Shown: one piece after another, positions 5,408 to 15,000 of the stretch | Numbering within the stretch: the first letter of the stretch is position 1 | Layout of the letters: the number at the start of each line of letters is the position of its first letter | Source of the DNA: a virus | Length of the DNA: 28,394 nt | Virus record (IMG/VR): IMGVR_UViG_3300025601_001230 | Span: 1 to 28,394 of that record | Reading direction: 5' to 3' (one strand) | Notes under the pieces: model-generated | Told to the model about the DNA's origin: nothing | The model's database searches: none | The model's input: the letters and a program-made list of their open reading frames with translations, nothing else | Program-made: the position numbers and the translations under genes

Positions 5408-6086
5408 CTATATGTCGTACCATAAATTTACTCCAGTCACTATGTGCTTGATTATCATAATGGTAACTATTTTTGTGTACTGTCTTGTGTCCGTTATCTT
5501 GTAACCACCCGTGATATGTTCCTTTAGGTGTATATGGATCTATGTATGATGTACCAAAATCATAACGATCTTTTATCATACTAAAGTCTGTATTACCATT
5601 AAAGAATATATGTTTAGTTCCTTGTGATTCTAGATAGATGTGGTATGCTTTAATTCGTGTAAACCAATTGTTAGTGCATTTATTCCAATCTACATTGGCA
5701 ACAAATTGTTTATATTTTTGTTTGTGACTATCCGGAATATCGTCTATGCCACTAGCGTTAACCTGAAACCATTCATTATCTATGTTCCATTCTTGACGTT
5801 CCCATGTCGACCATTGGATGATTACAAAAACATCTTTACTAGGATTTTCTAATAACCATTTGTTAGTTGTTCTTATAATACGATCATTTGAACTTGCTGA
5901 CTCTGCTAGTACAAGAGGAGTAGCGTTTAACATCTTACTTAATTTTAGTCCCCAACTGGCTTCTAGATTATCTGGATGAGGACTTCTTCCCATGTGTATA
6001 TATAAAGGATCATCATAAGCAAATCCGTGTTGATTAACTGCCTCAGCACCTGCTGTGTGGCTATCTCCATTAACAAGTAAGATCAT
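5388..6086 (-). CDS. SGNH/GDSL-like hydrolase-fold protein
   Basis: 232 aa. The N terminus has a hydrophobic strand followed by Gly7-Asp8-Ser9-His10, the block I motif that carries the nucleophile serine in SGNH esterases. Near the C terminus Tyr-Asp-Asn-Gln-Ala-His215 could supply the Asp/His pair. The middle contains Ser-Ala-Ser-Ser-Asn-Asp (block III-like Asn) and Phe-Phe-Asn-Gly-Asn. The fold call is moderately secure; the substrate is unknown. Possible roles are ester removal on a surface glycan or a structural role. No signal peptide. It follows the HIT gene without a gap (TAAATG), and its 3' end carries the rnh promoter. Confidence 0.65.
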   Translation of the reverse strand: MILLVNGDSHTAGAEAVNQHGFAYDDPLYIHMGRSPHPDNLEASWGLKLSKMLNATPLVLAESASSNDRIIRTTNKWLLENPSKDVFVIIQWSTWERQEWNIDNEWFQVNASGIDDIPDSHKQKYKQFVANVDWNKCTNNWFTRIKAYHIYLESQGTKHIFFNGNTDFSMIKDRYDFGTSYIDPYTPKGTYHGWLQDNGHKTVHKNSYHYDNQAHSDWSKFMVRHIVDNNLV

Positions 6087-6434
6087 TTAGTATTGTTGTT
6101 TTTCAGGTATAACACCACGTACACCACCTCTAGGGTCAGCACAATCGCCGTCTGTGCGTGGAATCATATGTATATGAGGCCACATTACTGTTTGGCCTGC
6201 TACAATACCTACGTTTTGACCTACATTAAATCCATCACATATCTCTTTTTGAAATAGATCCATTCCCCATTCATATGCGGCTATGTAACATTCTTTGATA
6301 TTTCTGTCTATATCTTCTTTTGGGACAAATAGTAAGTGACCTTTAGTAACAGCGTATTTGTCTTCAAATACATAGTATAAAGGATGCTCTACTAACGGTC
6401 TTGATTCAAACCAAGGAGTGTCTTCTAGTTTCAT
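6087..6434 (-). CDS. HIT-family nucleotide-binding protein
   Basis: 115 aa, the usual HIT size. HIT proteins hydrolyse or transfer nucleotides from phosphate anhydride or phosphoramidate bonds. Seen: Lys31-Gly-His-Leu-Leu-Phe-Val-Pro-Lys (strand before the core), Asn75-Val-Gly then Gly80-Gln-Thr-Val, and the HIT motif reading Trp85-Pro-His87-Ile-His89-Met-Ile-Pro-Arg. The first His of the classical His-x-His-x-His is Trp; the middle His, normally the nucleophile, is kept. It overlaps the upstream 122-aa gene by one base (TAATG). Substrate unknown. Confidence 0.8.
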   Translation of the reverse strand: MKLEDTPWFESRPLVEHPLYYVFEDKYAVTKGHLLFVPKEDIDRNIKECYIAAYEWGMDLFQKEICDGFNVGQNVGIVAGQTVMWPHIHMIPRTDGDCADPRGGVRGVIPEKQQY

Positions 6435-6802
6435 TATGATACCTCTGATTTACCGTTACCTAGGTCTCGTTTAGTAGTACGCATGCCTGGATTCATTGCC
6501 TGTTCTTGTTCAAATGTTTCCATTACTACGTTTCTACAGATATTTTGAAACCATTGGTCTACTAAATCTTGGTCTGTTTTACCTTGATAGCCTGCTTTCA
6601 TTAATCTAGCAATAAAGATGTCATTCCAATCTAGGTCAAAACTTCCTTCGTTAAGATTTTCTGGATCAATGTCCATACTTAAAATATTAATATACGGCTC
6701 TTTATTTTTATCTGCCAATGCTTTTGCCGACAACTTCTTACTAGTTGTTTTAATTTCTTTTTTAATACCTACTACTTTCTTAATGCTATCTATCAATCCC
6801 AT
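6434..6802 (-). CDS. Conserved-type T4-like phage hypothetical, 122 aa
   Basis: I chose ATG 6802, which sits behind GGGAGAAAATAGG; an upstream in-frame ATG lies deeper in metK. It overlaps the metK end by 10 bases. The N-terminal 35 residues are Lys-rich and helical (Met-Gly-Leu-Ile-Asp-Ser-Ile-Lys-Lys). Residues 38-100 form a defined domain with Asp-Leu-Asp-Trp-Asn-Asp-Ile-Phe-Ile-Ala and Val-Asp-Gln-Trp-Phe-Gln. The pattern is one I associate with hypothetical proteins of T4-like marine phages, but I cannot give a function. No catalytic signature. Confidence 0.75.
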   Translation of the reverse strand: MGLIDSIKKVVGIKKEIKTTSKKLSAKALADKNKEPYINILSMDIDPENLNEGSFDLDWNDIFIARLMKAGYQGKTDQDLVDQWFQNICRNVVMETFEQEQAMNPGMRTTKRDLGNGKSEVS

Positions 6803-7875
6803 CCTATTTTCTCCCAAGGAACATTTTTATTACCGAAGTGTCCATATGTACAATTCTTACTATAGTTAGTATACTTGAATAAATCAAACCTGTCAATGAT
6901 TCCTAATGGTGTTAGGTCAATATTATCTCTAATAAATTTTTCTATACTACGATTGTGTCCATTTGATTCTACGTAAATTGATGTAGGTTCTTTAATACCA
7001 ATTGCATAACTTAACTGTATCTGGCACCAATCAGCTAACTCGTCTGCTACAACGTTCTTTGCTAACCAACGGGCCATGTATGCCGCCGAACGATCTACTT
7101 TGGTAGGATCTTTGCCTGAAAATGCTCCCCCACCATGTGGAGCCCAACCACCATATGTGTCTACAATAATTTTACGTCCTGTTAGTCCTGTATCACCATC
7201 TGGTCCACCTATTACAAAGTTACCTGTAGGATTAAGATGCCATACTGTTTTGTTGTCTACTAACTCACCTAACACATCCATTGCGGCTTTCTTGCTTAAT
7301 CCTCTTGCTTCGTTACAAAAGCCCTGTTCATGTTGAGTACTAATAACAACCTGATCAATACGTTGTACTCGATCGCCTAAATATTCAACTGATACTTGAC
7401 TCTTAGCATCCGGTAACAATATACTATTATCCTGTCGTATGTCTTTCAATCGTTTAAGTATTTCGTGACTGTAATAGATAGGTGCTGGTAAGTACGCATC
7501 ATTGTCTCTATTAGCATACCCGAACATAATACCTTGATCGCCTGCTCCGAAACTATCTGTACCTAGAGCAATATCAGCTGATTGACTGTGTATTCTATTG
7601 TCTATTTCTAATGTATTCCAATGAAACCCTTCTTGTTCGTATCCGATATCTTTAACTTTGTCTCTCACTATTTGATTAATGTCTACAACATTAAAGTTTT
7701 TAACTTCACCTGCTATAGTGACTTGATCGGTTGTTACCAACGTTTCAATAGCTACTCTTGTTGTGCGATCACCATTTTCTAAACCAGCATCAACTAACGC
7801 ATCAGATATTTGATCTGCTACTTTGTCTGGATGTCCGTCACTCACTGATTCACTTGTAAAAATATAATTGTCCAT
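6793..7875 (-). CDS. metK: S-adenosylmethionine synthetase
   Basis: 360 aa, slightly shorter than bacterial MetK (about 384). It makes SAM from methionine and ATP. Motifs are highly conserved: Gly14-His-Pro-Asp-Lys18, Gly-Ala-Gly-Asp-Gln114-Gly-Ile-Met-Phe-Gly, Pro-Asp-Ala-Lys-Ser-Gln at 155-160, Pro-Thr-Gly-Asn-Phe-Val-Ile-Gly-Gly-Pro around 216-225, and Gly-Gly-Gly-Ala-Phe-Ser-Gly-Lys-Asp at 248-256. It should be active. It starts directly after the TAA of queE (TAAATG), so SAM production is coupled to a radical-SAM enzyme. The class I methyltransferase two genes upstream is another consumer. The C terminus is trimmed relative to E. coli. Confidence 0.95.
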   Translation of the reverse strand: MDNYIFTSESVSDGHPDKVADQISDALVDAGLENGDRTTRVAIETLVTTDQVTIAGEVKNFNVVDINQIVRDKVKDIGYEQEGFHWNTLEIDNRIHSQSADIALGTDSFGAGDQGIMFGYANRDNDAYLPAPIYYSHEILKRLKDIRQDNSILLPDAKSQVSVEYLGDRVQRIDQVVISTQHEQGFCNEARGLSKKAAMDVLGELVDNKTVWHLNPTGNFVIGGPDGDTGLTGRKIIVDTYGGWAPHGGGAFSGKDPTKVDRSAAYMARWLAKNVVADELADWCQIQLSYAIGIKEPTSIYVESNGHNRSIEKFIRDNIDLTPLGIIDRFDLFKYTNYSKNCTYGHFGNKNVPWEKIGWD

Positions 7876-8748
7876 TTATGTCCCCCAGGCGTTACTCCAT
7901 ATGTCTACTTGTAGTCTAGGTGAGTACCTATAACCTTTCTTCATTGCTAGCTCTGCTATCTGTGCTGTATTAAGATGATAGTCTTCTGGTAAACCCCCAA
8001 CTGGCATTAGATATACAGGACCTGTATAACCTGCTTCTCTATATATTTTTACTGCACGATCAACATCTTCAACATCTTCAGGACTTGCTACTACAAACTT
8101 AAGATATGTGTATCCGTATTTTTCATATTCAGTAACTACTTCTGGCAGTATAGCTTCACTCCACTTTTCACCTGACACAGGAAGTTTAGCACTAACTGAG
8201 AATGTCATCTTGTGATAACCGCGTTCTTCTTGCCACACATGTTTTAACCATGTTTTAAAATCTTCGCTTAACGGTTGGGTACCGTTTGTTTCAAATGTAA
8301 TGTTTTGTAATCCATTATCCATACACGACTCAATTAGTTCAGGATATGCACGTTGCCACCCTAGTAACGGTTCACCACCTGTAATAACTAAATGAACATC
8401 TTCATAATTAACCTGTGTCCAGGTATTGTTAGGTATAAGTTCTTCTGCACGTTTACGTACTGCATCTGTTGTTAGTACAGGACTTAGATGTTTAAATTTA
8501 GGATGCCATGACGCATAGCTATCACACCCTTTACTTACTAAAGGTAGTTCTTCATATGTTTTAAACTCTGCAATACGTTCAGCAATTTCTTCAGGTTCTT
8601 TGTTTAGGGGTGCTCCGCCAAACGGCATACCAAAGCCTCTGCATTGGAAGTTGCACCCAAACGTTCTTAAGAATACACTAGGTACCCCTGCCCATTTACC
8701 TTCACCTTGTAAACTGTAAAATATTTCAGCTACCTTAAGTTTTTCCAT
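7876..8748 (-). CDS. queE: QueE-like 7-carboxy-7-deazaguanine synthase (radical SAM)
   Basis: 290 aa, longer than E. coli QueE (223 aa). QueE converts 6-carboxy-tetrahydropterin to 7-carboxy-7-deazaguanine. Seen: Tyr-Ser-Leu-Gln-Gly-Glu-Gly at 11-17, Arg-Thr-Phe-Gly-Cys32-Asn-Phe-Gln-Cys36, and Thr-Gly-Gly-Glu-Pro-Leu-Leu at 123-129. The expected third cluster cysteine after two residues is Phe39. The next cysteine is Cys75 in Gly-Cys-Asp-Ser-Tyr-Ala-Ser-Trp, after an inserted segment of about 38 residues, and is the best candidate for the third iron ligand. The start overlaps the 43-aa membrane gene (TAATG). Makes the pathway intermediate for DpdA-type DNA modification. Confidence 0.88.
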   Translation of the reverse strand: MEKLKVAEIFYSLQGEGKWAGVPSVFLRTFGCNFQCRGFGMPFGGAPLNKEPEEIAERIAEFKTYEELPLVSKGCDSYASWHPKFKHLSPVLTTDAVRKRAEELIPNNTWTQVNYEDVHLVITGGEPLLGWQRAYPELIESCMDNGLQNITFETNGTQPLSEDFKTWLKHVWQEERGYHKMTFSVSAKLPVSGEKWSEAILPEVVTEYEKYGYTYLKFVVASPEDVEDVDRAVKIYREAGYTGPVYLMPVGGLPEDYHLNTAQIAELAMKKGYRYSPRLQVDIWSNAWGT

Positions 8749-8879
8749 TATCTATTCCTGTCTTTGTTGTAATATTCTTTAGTATGTTTACCCTTAACAT
8801 CATTCCGACTACTAATCAATGACCAAACTGCTAGGGCAAATACTCCAACAACTACTACTAAAACAATATAAAGTTCCAT
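8748..8879 (-). CDS. 43-aa single-pass membrane peptide
   Basis: A short gene fitted exactly between the methyltransferase and queE, overlapping each by one base (TAATG on both sides). This is strong evidence that it is translated. Residues 2-22 are a Val/Leu/Ala-rich membrane helix ending Trp-Ser-Leu-Ile. Residues 23-43 are polar and basic, with two Tyr and several Lys/Arg/Asn. Function unknown. Confidence 0.7.
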   Translation of the reverse strand: MELYIVLVVVVGVFALAVWSLISSRNDVKGKHTKEYYNKDRNR

Positions 8880-9661
8880 TATATTTTCCTTGCTTTAATT
8901 AATAAATGCCACCCTAAATACTCTTGAACTGCTTCACGCATTTCAGCTGGCATTGCATCAAACCAGGGTTCTAATTCATTCTCACCTTGCTTGTACTTGT
9001 TTACATTATACATGAAACAGTGAGCCTGAGCAAGCGTGACTATATCAAAACGGCCTTTTAATAGCATTGCTATTTCATCTTTAGTAAATGCTTCTGCGTA
9101 AGGACAGTTTGATTGTGCTTCAAATTGATCTAACCCTTTCTGTATCATAGCATATTTCCAGGAGTTCTTAGCGTATACCATAAAGCGGAACTCGCCATTG
9201 GTAGCAACATTGTGATATATGTTATTGATTATACCTTGTATGTCTGGATAGTGATGTATTACTCCCATAGAATATACTAAATCAAATTCACCTAACTGCT
9301 TTAGGGCTTCACTATCTGCGGCGTCAATGACATGAAACTCTCCATCGAGATCGTATACTTTAAATTGTTGTTTAGCTAGGTCAACTGACTCTTGCGATAT
9401 ATCTATACCAACATAGTGAGCACCGTGTTTAGCAAACTCAACAGCATCCCACCCCATACCACACCCAATTTCTAATACACGTTTCCCTCTCCATTGATGA
9501 AACTCAGCAAAGTCTCTAAGGTGAGGTTCTACACTGTAACGACGTTGGCTACCTGTTTGGAAGTATTCTAATGTGCCAATTTCACCTTGCCCTTTTTTAA
9601 TACCGCAAGGTTGATTATCCCAATAAGTTTTAATTTCACTTATTAGTTTATTTTTTTTCAC
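8879..9661 (-). CDS. Class I SAM-dependent methyltransferase
   Basis: 260 aa. Motif I is Val-Leu-Glu-Ile-Gly-Cys-Gly-Met-Gly at 62-70, followed by Gly-Ile-Asp-Ile at 85-88 (motif II acid) and Phe-Asp-Leu-Val-Tyr-Ser-Met-Gly-Val-Ile-His-His (motif IV region), the pattern of UbiE/type 11 methyltransferases. It starts with GTG at 9661, overlapping the glycosyltransferase by 14 bases. The substrate cannot be read. Location among sugar-transfer and 7-deazaguanine genes suggests a small molecule, glycan or modified base. Confidence 0.85.
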   Translation of the reverse strand: MKKNKLISEIKTYWDNQPCGIKKGQGEIGTLEYFQTGSQRRYSVEPHLRDFAEFHQWRGKRVLEIGCGMGWDAVEFAKHGAHYVGIDISQESVDLAKQQFKVYDLDGEFHVIDAADSEALKQLGEFDLVYSMGVIHHYPDIQGIINNIYHNVATNGEFRFMVYAKNSWKYAMIQKGLDQFEAQSNCPYAEAFTKDEIAMLLKGRFDIVTLAQAHCFMYNVNKYKQGENELEPWFDAMPAEMREAVQEYLGWHLLIKARKI

Positions 9662-10568
9662 TTCTTGCCTTTTCTTCTTTTGATGTAGATTGACCTGGCT
9701 TGTATTTTTTCTTTGGATCTACTCTCATAGTTAACCCATGAGGATCATTTGCTTCTAGTTTGTCCCAGGCTTTCCCTTTACCATTGATTACCTTTTCAAA
9801 GTGATCATTGTACTTGCCTTTTTGTTTTAGATACCACATAATTTTAGCACATGTTGTGTATCTTGTAGCATTCATTTCTGGACTATTAAGATCCATTGGG
9901 TTTGTAGGATCACCTTCTAGTTGAACTCGAGCTTTGTAAACTTCATCGTTAGTGGCATCATTACCTGTAATGTCATGCCTATCATGCCATATTTCTAAAT
10001 CAAATTCATTTTCCATAATGTCACATAGGTAAGCAATTTGACTTACCCAAGCATCTGTCATTTGTTGTGGACTAATTGATCCAGTTAATACAAAATATTC
10101 GTGTGGTATAATAGGAAATATTGCGTAAGGGTGCTCGTGATTGTCTTTACATCTAAATATTTTAAATTCACCTGTGTGTCTATGAATTATTGAGTCCCAA
10201 TCTTTGGTCATCATTCTGGCATCATCATTAAAGAATAAGAACCAGTCACCACTAGCTCTTTGTGCTAGATAATTTAAATATTCATTTAATCTAGTATACC
10301 CCCATTTAGGCACTACATGTACTTCATAATCAACACTGTGTTTGTCCATATAGGGAATAATCGTTTTTTCAAAATAGTCTTGTGATACTTGATCATCTTC
10401 ATCCAATGCCATAAGATACTCAACACCACCTTTACCACTTTCATTTTTCCAACAACTTTTTAACGCATCAAACATCATCTCTGGTCTAGCTCGTGTAGGA
10501 ACTAATACACTAACACGTTTGGTAGGAGACATAATTGTGTTACATAGTTTTTTTAGGTCTATACTCAT
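9648..10568 (-). CDS. GT-A glycosyltransferase-like protein (family 2 type)
   Basis: 306 aa from ATG 10568, chosen because GGTGG precedes it and it overlaps the phosphoribosyltransferase TGA (ATGA). Seen: Val-Ser-Val-Leu-Val-Pro-Thr-Arg-Ala-Arg-Pro at 19-29 (nucleotide-sugar strand), Ala-Leu-Asp-Glu-Asp-Asp (54-59) and Phe-Phe-Asn114-Asp115-Asp116-Ala (a DxD-like metal site). The C-terminal 100 residues are basic and unlike standard family 2. Acceptor unknown: phage DNA base, tail protein or host glycan are all possible. Soluble; no membrane segment. Confidence 0.75.
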   Translation of the reverse strand: MSIDLKKLCNTIMSPTKRVSVLVPTRARPEMMFDALKSCWKNESGKGGVEYLMALDEDDQVSQDYFEKTIIPYMDKHSVDYEVHVVPKWGYTRLNEYLNYLAQRASGDWFLFFNDDARMMTKDWDSIIHRHTGEFKIFRCKDNHEHPYAIFPIIPHEYFVLTGSISPQQMTDAWVSQIAYLCDIMENEFDLEIWHDRHDITGNDATNDEVYKARVQLEGDPTNPMDLNSPEMNATRYTTCAKIMWYLKQKGKYNDHFEKVINGKGKAWDKLEANDPHGLTMRVDPKKKYKPGQSTSKEEKARSEKK

Positions 10569-11020
10569 TGCCACCAATCTTCCCACGGAAATACAATCCA
10601 GGCATTGTTCTCATGTTTGTTGATATCAACAGCTGAATAATCTACAGTTGCTTCACTAGCTTCGTTATTAATTAATACTGCATAGTCAACATATGTGTCA
10701 CCCCAACTCTCTTTAATAGCATTTATAGTAGCACCAGTATCATTGATATCATCTATAACTAATATTCGCTTACCAAAGCCAACACCTAATACTGTCTTCA
10801 TATCTAGTAAATTATCTGATCCTACATGGTCTCTAAGACTTACCTTTAAGGCGTGCATTGGTATGTCCAGATACTGTGAAACCAGCACTGCGGGCGGTAA
10901 ACCACCCCTTGTGAGTCCTACTACACAGTCATATTTGTTATGATCAATGGTTACTTGACGTATGATATCCTGTGTAAGCCCTTGAATATCACTCCAATTA
11001 TAATATGCTTTCTTAGTCAT
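10565..11020 (-). CDS. Type I purine phosphoribosyltransferase-like protein
   Basis: 151 aa from ATG 11020, with GGAAG upstream; a longer frame would run into queD. The PRPP loop is Val-Ile-Asp-Asp-Ile-Asn-Asp-Thr-Gly-Ala-Thr (88-98), and the N-terminal Gly-Leu-Thr-Arg-Gly-Gly-Leu-Pro-Pro (35-43) is the pyrophosphate loop of xanthine/hypoxanthine-type enzymes. The C terminus Trp-Ile-Val-Phe-Pro-Trp-Glu is a hallmark of the Gpt-like/COG2236 group. It may recycle purine bases, or act on a free 7-deazaguanine base; the second idea is only suggested by its place next to queD. Confidence 0.82.
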   Translation of the reverse strand: MTKKAYYNWSDIQGLTQDIIRQVTIDHNKYDCVVGLTRGGLPPAVLVSQYLDIPMHALKVSLRDHVGSDNLLDMKTVLGVGFGKRILVIDDINDTGATINAIKESWGDTYVDYAVLINNEASEATVDYSAVDINKHENNAWIVFPWEDWWQ

Positions 11021-11030
11021 TGTTACTTCC

Positions 11031-11573
11031 TTATGTGTAATACACGCTTCTAGATTTAGGTGTTTCATACCATTCAACACGTTGTACAGTAACATTAAGT
11101 TTTTTCATTTTTACTTGTACTAATCCTGCCATCCACGATGATAAGTTTTCTGATGTAGGCACAAAGTCTACAATCATAAATCCTTCATAATATTCATACT
11201 CTGGAGTTGTTGGATCTAAATCACTTAAATCTAGATGCCAACCTGCTACGTGTTCAGTGTTTGGAATAGTAACTGGCAGTAATTTACGATCACCAATCAT
11301 TTGATTGTACAATGGATCATTGCGATCTAACACAAACTGATGATCAATATATTCGTTAATCCATTTCTTCAACCACTCTAAATGCCGAAAGTCTGTTACC
11401 ATTCCTGTAACATCTAGTTTGTCTGCTGTTAAATGAACTGTCATTCGACCTTCATGCCCGTGTAAATGTCTACATGCACATTTTAAGTCTGCGGCATACT
11501 CACCGTTTAATGTCTGCGTATGTACCCTATGTCCATAACAGAATTCAAATGCTTTATCGATTACATGTGCCAT
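11031..11573 (-). CDS. queD: QueD-like 6-carboxy-tetrahydropterin synthase
   Basis: 180 aa, longer than E. coli QueD (121 aa). It makes 6-carboxy-tetrahydropterin from dihydroneopterin triphosphate, the step between FolE and QueE. Zinc ligands His15, His38 and His40 (in Cys34-Arg-His-Leu-His-Gly-His) and the catalytic Cys34 are present. Met-Val-Thr-Asp-Phe at 58-62, Asp77-His78-Gln-Phe, Pro-Thr-Ser-Glu-Asn-Leu and the C-terminal Tyr-Glu-Thr-Pro follow in the right order. Extra residues lie around 83-130. ATG 11573 follows a purine-rich AAAGGAAAAAT. The same operon carries queE. Confidence 0.93.
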   Translation of the reverse strand: MAHVIDKAFEFCYGHRVHTQTLNGEYAADLKCACRHLHGHEGRMTVHLTADKLDVTGMVTDFRHLEWLKKWINEYIDHQFVLDRNDPLYNQMIGDRKLLPVTIPNTEHVAGWHLDLSDLDPTTPEYEYYEGFMIVDFVPTSENLSSWMAGLVQVKMKKLNVTVQRVEWYETPKSRSVYYT

Positions 11574-11622
11574 ATTTTTCCTTTACTTGTTAATTATTAT
11601 TACAAATCTTTTGTTAAATTAC

Positions 11623-12081
11623 TTATTGGTGTCTCTCTGCATCAGCTACTCTTTTACGTAATGAACTTGAACTAAATGAATGGTCTCTACCATTATACAC
11701 TAATTCAATCCCTCTTTTAATACAAATATCTTTACCTGTAAAGTCCTTACTTTCATACTCTACTCCTAATATTCTAACATCAATTGGCAGTGTGAGCAAG
11801 ATATCTTGGAGATCTTTTTCAGTCTGATATACCACTATCTCATCAACAAATCTATTACAACCTAGCTGTATCTGTCTTTCTACTATCGATTGTATTGGTG
11901 CGTTCTTTGAAGCTCTGTCTAATGTCGGATCTGTTTGTAGGCCTGCTATCAAGTAGTCACAATGATTTTTACATTCTGATAACATAGCAACATGTCCTGC
12001 ATGTAAAAGATCAAAGGTTGAGAATGTAATTCCTATCTTTAACCCTTGTGCTTTAAGATCCTTTACTTTGTCAAAGATCAT
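11623..12081 (-). CDS. Cytidylyltransferase-like nucleotidyltransferase
   Basis: 152 aa. The HxGH motif is Thr-Phe-Asp-Leu-Leu-His27-Ala-Gly-His30, and the C-terminal Ser-Ser-Ser-Ser-Leu-Arg142-Lys-Arg matches the ISTTxxR-type motif. Both are typical of the glycerol-3-phosphate cytidylyltransferase/TagD and RfaE-like group, which activate a phosphorylated alcohol or sugar with CTP or ATP. Its start directly follows the autotransporter stop (TAAATG). Probable role: making a nucleotide-activated precursor for glycan or lipid modification. Substrate unknown. Confidence 0.85.
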   Translation of the reverse strand: MIFDKVKDLKAQGLKIGITFSTFDLLHAGHVAMLSECKNHCDYLIAGLQTDPTLDRASKNAPIQSIVERQIQLGCNRFVDEIVVYQTEKDLQDILLTLPIDVRILGVEYESKDFTGKDICIKRGIELVYNGRDHSFSSSSLRKRVADAERHQ

Positions 12082-15000
12082 TTAAAAAGAAAACTCATAA
12101 AATGCACCAATTTGGTATTGCTTGTTTTGGTCAAGTACACCAGACATTTTTAAACTATGTGTTTGACCGAACTGGTTTTCTACTAAATTAGTTCTATACT
12201 CACTACCAATGAAACCAATTGGTCCATTGTTTAATGCAACAGTGTGATTGGTATAGTTCATGGTACCGTCTGTACTAACGCTAGTTGGTAAGGTAAGATT
12301 AACGCTACCATAAACTACCATTGGCTTGATACCTGTATATAAGTTAATGTTATCATCTGACCAACCAGCCATTGCATATACACTAGTAATTGGAGTAACA
12401 TCATTAACTAATCCAGCTTCAAAGTCAGTTAGTGAATACATTATACCACCTTGAGCATAAAAGTTTTTAGGCTGATATAACGTTGAGTATTCAAATGTTG
12501 TAGTACTGTCTACACTACCAAACATACCATCAAACGATACAAAGGGAGAATACTGACTCCTTGTCATTGTAAACTTCTCAGTGAACGATGACTTGTTGAG
12601 TATTTTCCCATCTACTGGACTTCTAGTTGCAAATGCAGTGCTATCAAATCCCATTGTAACATTGTTGAATGATTTATCATCACTGTTATCACTTTGGTAA
12701 GCATTAAAGTGCATACCGTTATACTCTTGTGTGCCACCAACAAACTTGCTTGACCATGAGTTACCAGCTTTGTGGTTTAACTGATAAACAGGAATTAAAT
12801 CTTTTGTTTGTGCTAGATTACTAAGGTTAACAGTATAATCTCTACCGATAGCATCAATTGCTGATACACTTGATAATAATGATTCGGCTCCCCCACCCAC
12901 AGCACTAAAACTACCTGATATAGCACTTGCTGTACCTGTTCTACCTGTAGTTGAAATACCTAAGTCACCAATTGGCTCTGTAGCTTTCTTAAGATCCAAC
13001 AGTCCTTGCCCATGTATATTAACATCGTAATTTACGATAGTTTTATCAGCAGTTTGTAATAACACTTGTACTAAGTTTTCGCCTTTCATGTAAGGCCATT
13101 GTTGATGTAATACTGCAATAGCACCCGACACCACTGGTGTCGCTTGTGATGTACCTGACAGATTTCTAAAAGTACCATCTTTCCATGTTGACTTAACATT
13201 GGCACCTGGTGCCAATATATAAAAGTCTGATGTTTTATATGTATCAGCACATTCGCTACCTGTCCAGTTTTTACATACATGTCCGGCAGTACTTCCCTCA
13301 ACGCTAGACACATTAGTGTTCCACATACCAGCGATAATCATTTTTCCACCAAGCAACAAGTTTCCATCAGCATCAGTAGATGTTGCAAATGTAGCTGGAT
13401 TCTGTACATACCCATTTGATTGGTTTCCAGCCGCAACTACTAATACCATTTCACTGTCTTTTAATGCATCTGCCCACTGTTGAGGATCCTCTAAATTGTA
13501 ATAGTTTGCACCACCGTAATGAGTAATGTTAGTGGTGAATATACCATTACCTTGATCAACCACTGAGCTACGGTATCCCCTTGAGTAACTAGTATTAGCT
13601 GATATGTTAGCAACAACAGCATCAGTGTTATCTACTAACCAAGTAATCCCTTGTCTGGCTCTCGACATTGAATAACTTCCGGTGGTCGTAATTCTAACAA
13701 CAGCTAGATCTGAATCAGGAGCTACACCCACTATACCTTCGTTGTCCAAACCTGCTGATGCAATACCGGCAACATGCGTTCCGTGACCATACAAGTCCTC
13801 TACATCACTTCCGCCATATAGTGTGTCATACTTATATTTGATACGACCTTCAAACTCTGGATTATCTAGATCAATACCACTATCTAGTATTCCAATAGTT
13901 GACCCTTTTCCTGTCCAGCCTCTTGCCAGAGCATACTCTTGTTTAATTGCACCATTAAAATTGTTTGAATATTCAGGCAACTCTGTATAATAATTAGAAT
14001 CATTGGAGACCATAATTGTAGGAGTACCATCAAACTCCAATACGCCGTCGAATACTACTCCTAGAGTCTCTTCTTCAACTACTACTACCGGTTCTTCTTC
14101 AACTACTACTACCGGTTCTTCTTCTACTTCTAATAATGCTAACCGTTCTACTTCTAATAATGCTAACCGTCTATCTTCTGCTTCGTCTAATAATCGTCTC
14201 GCTTCAGCAATGCTGATCTCTTCAGCACGTCTATCTTCTGCTAATACAATAGCTATTCGTTTTTCTTCTATTGCATCAGCAATTCTCTTTGCTTCAGCAA
14301 TACGTGTTGCCTCAAGTGCATCAGCTACTACTTTTACTTCAGCTACTCTCTTTGCTTCAGCAATACGTGTAGCCTCTAAGGCATCAGCTATTGCTTTGGC
14401 TTTGGCAATTCTCTTTTCTTCTATTGCATCTGCTACTGCTTTTGCTTCAGCAACTCTCTTAACTTCTATCGCATCTGCTACTGCTTTTGCCTCTGCTACT
14501 GCTTTTGCTTCAGCAACACGTGTAGCCTCTAAGGCATCAGCAACTCTCTTTTCTTCTATTGCATCAGCTATTCGTTTCTCTTCTATTGCTTCTGCTACTG
14601 CTTTAGCATCTGCTATTCGTTTCTCTTCTATTGCGTCAGCTATGGCTTTTGCATCAGCAACTCTCTTTTCTTCAGCAATACGTGTAGCCTCTAAGGCATC
14701 AGCTACTGCTTTTGCTTCAGCAATCCGTGTAGCCTTTAAGGCATCAGCTATTCGTTTCTCTTCTATTGCATCTGCTACTGCTTTTGCTTCAGCAACTCTC
14801 TTAACTTCTATCGCATCTGCTATAGCTTTGGCTTTTGCTTCAGCAATACGTGTTGCCTCTAAGGCATCAAATATAGCTTTGGCTTTTGCATCAGCTATTC
14901 TCTTTGCTTCAGCAATACGTGTTGCCTCTAAGGCATCAAATATAGCTTTGGCTTTTGCATCAGCTATTCTCTTTGCTTCAGCAATACGTGTTGCCTCTAA

